Source of the DNA: Neobacillus niacini | GTDB taxonomy: Bacteria; Bacillota; Bacilli; Bacillales; Cytobacillaceae | Assembly: GCF_019749295.1 (NCBI RefSeq) | Contig: NZ_JACWFG010000008.1 | Span: 186,001-250,000 of the forward strand | Direction: 5' to 3' | Length of the DNA: 64,000 nucleotides | Shown here: one piece after another, positions 63,982 to 64,000 of the stretch | How the letters are laid out: each line of letters begins with the position of its first letter | Position numbering within the stretch: the stretch's first letter is position 1 | Made by a program: the position numbers and the translations under genes | The notes under the pieces: model-generated | Seen by the model: the letters and a program-made list of their open reading frames with translations, nothing else | The model's database searches: none | Told to the model about the DNA's origin: nothing

Positions 63982-64000
63982 CGTTTAAGTGGCAGGTGTT

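Overview
The window reads as chromosomal DNA from an endospore-forming Bacillaceae bacterium (Bacillus, Neobacillus or a close relative). It carries sporulation genes (gerM, spoVID, ysxE, spoIIB, spoIVFA, spoIVFB, spo0B), moderately AT-rich codon use, strong Shine-Dalgarno sites and frequent TTG/GTG starts. From memory, the gene order follows the B. subtilis segment ysmB-racE-gerM to obg-pheB-pheA, so most of the window is conserved housekeeping DNA. The accessory pieces stand out against it.

Region by region. 1-5.3 kb: the 3' part of an aldose-epimerase-like gene, then ysmB, racE, gerM, rph, rdgB and ysnB. 5.3-7.3 kb: a tandem array of 52-bp repeats, tRNA-Arg(UCU), and an AT-rich minus-strand gene for a membrane-anchored GDPD-like protein. 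7.3-16.6 kb: protein quality control (ysoA, tig, clpX, lonB, lonA, engB). 16.7-24.0 kb: a second short 52-bp array, ysxD, and the heme pathway hemA-hemX-hemC-hemD-hemB-hemL. 24.1-27.2 kb: a third, inverted 52-bp array, spoVID, ysxE and a small membrane protein. 27.2-33.5 kb: a T-box leader with valS, then folC and a membrane GAF-GGDEF diguanylate cyclase. 33.5-45.9 kb: a type IV pilus locus. It has three divergent minor-pilin-like genes, then an acidic membrane protein, a VanW/G5-like protein, pilB, pilT, pilC, the major pilin, the prepilin peptidase, pilM, pilN and pilO. It sits where B. subtilis has only comC. 46.0-53.1 kb: spoIIB, maf, radC, mreBCD and minCD. 53.1-56.0 kb: a minus-strand cassette with a tandem-duplicated spermidine-synthase-like protein, SpeD and a BclA-C-terminal-like protein, inserted between minD and spoIVFA. 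56.2-64.0 kb: spoIVFA-spoIVFB, rng, the L21 leader with rplU-prp-rpmA, spo0B, obg, pheB and pheA.

Three observations deserve most attention. (1) About 22 copies of an uncharacterised repeat, core GGTCA-N17-TGACC, recur in three separate intergenic arrays with almost exact 52-bp periodicity. (2) A near-complete type IV pilus operon has a PilB that carries an MshEN-like (c-di-GMP-binding) N-terminus, and a diguanylate cyclase gene lies beside it. (3) A 601-aa double aminopropyltransferase repeats with exact 300-residue register; its first half has lost the catalytic motifs, and it sits next to a SpeD whose processing site reads Thr-Ser instead of Glu-Ser. All names rest on reading the translations and motifs; no database search was run.
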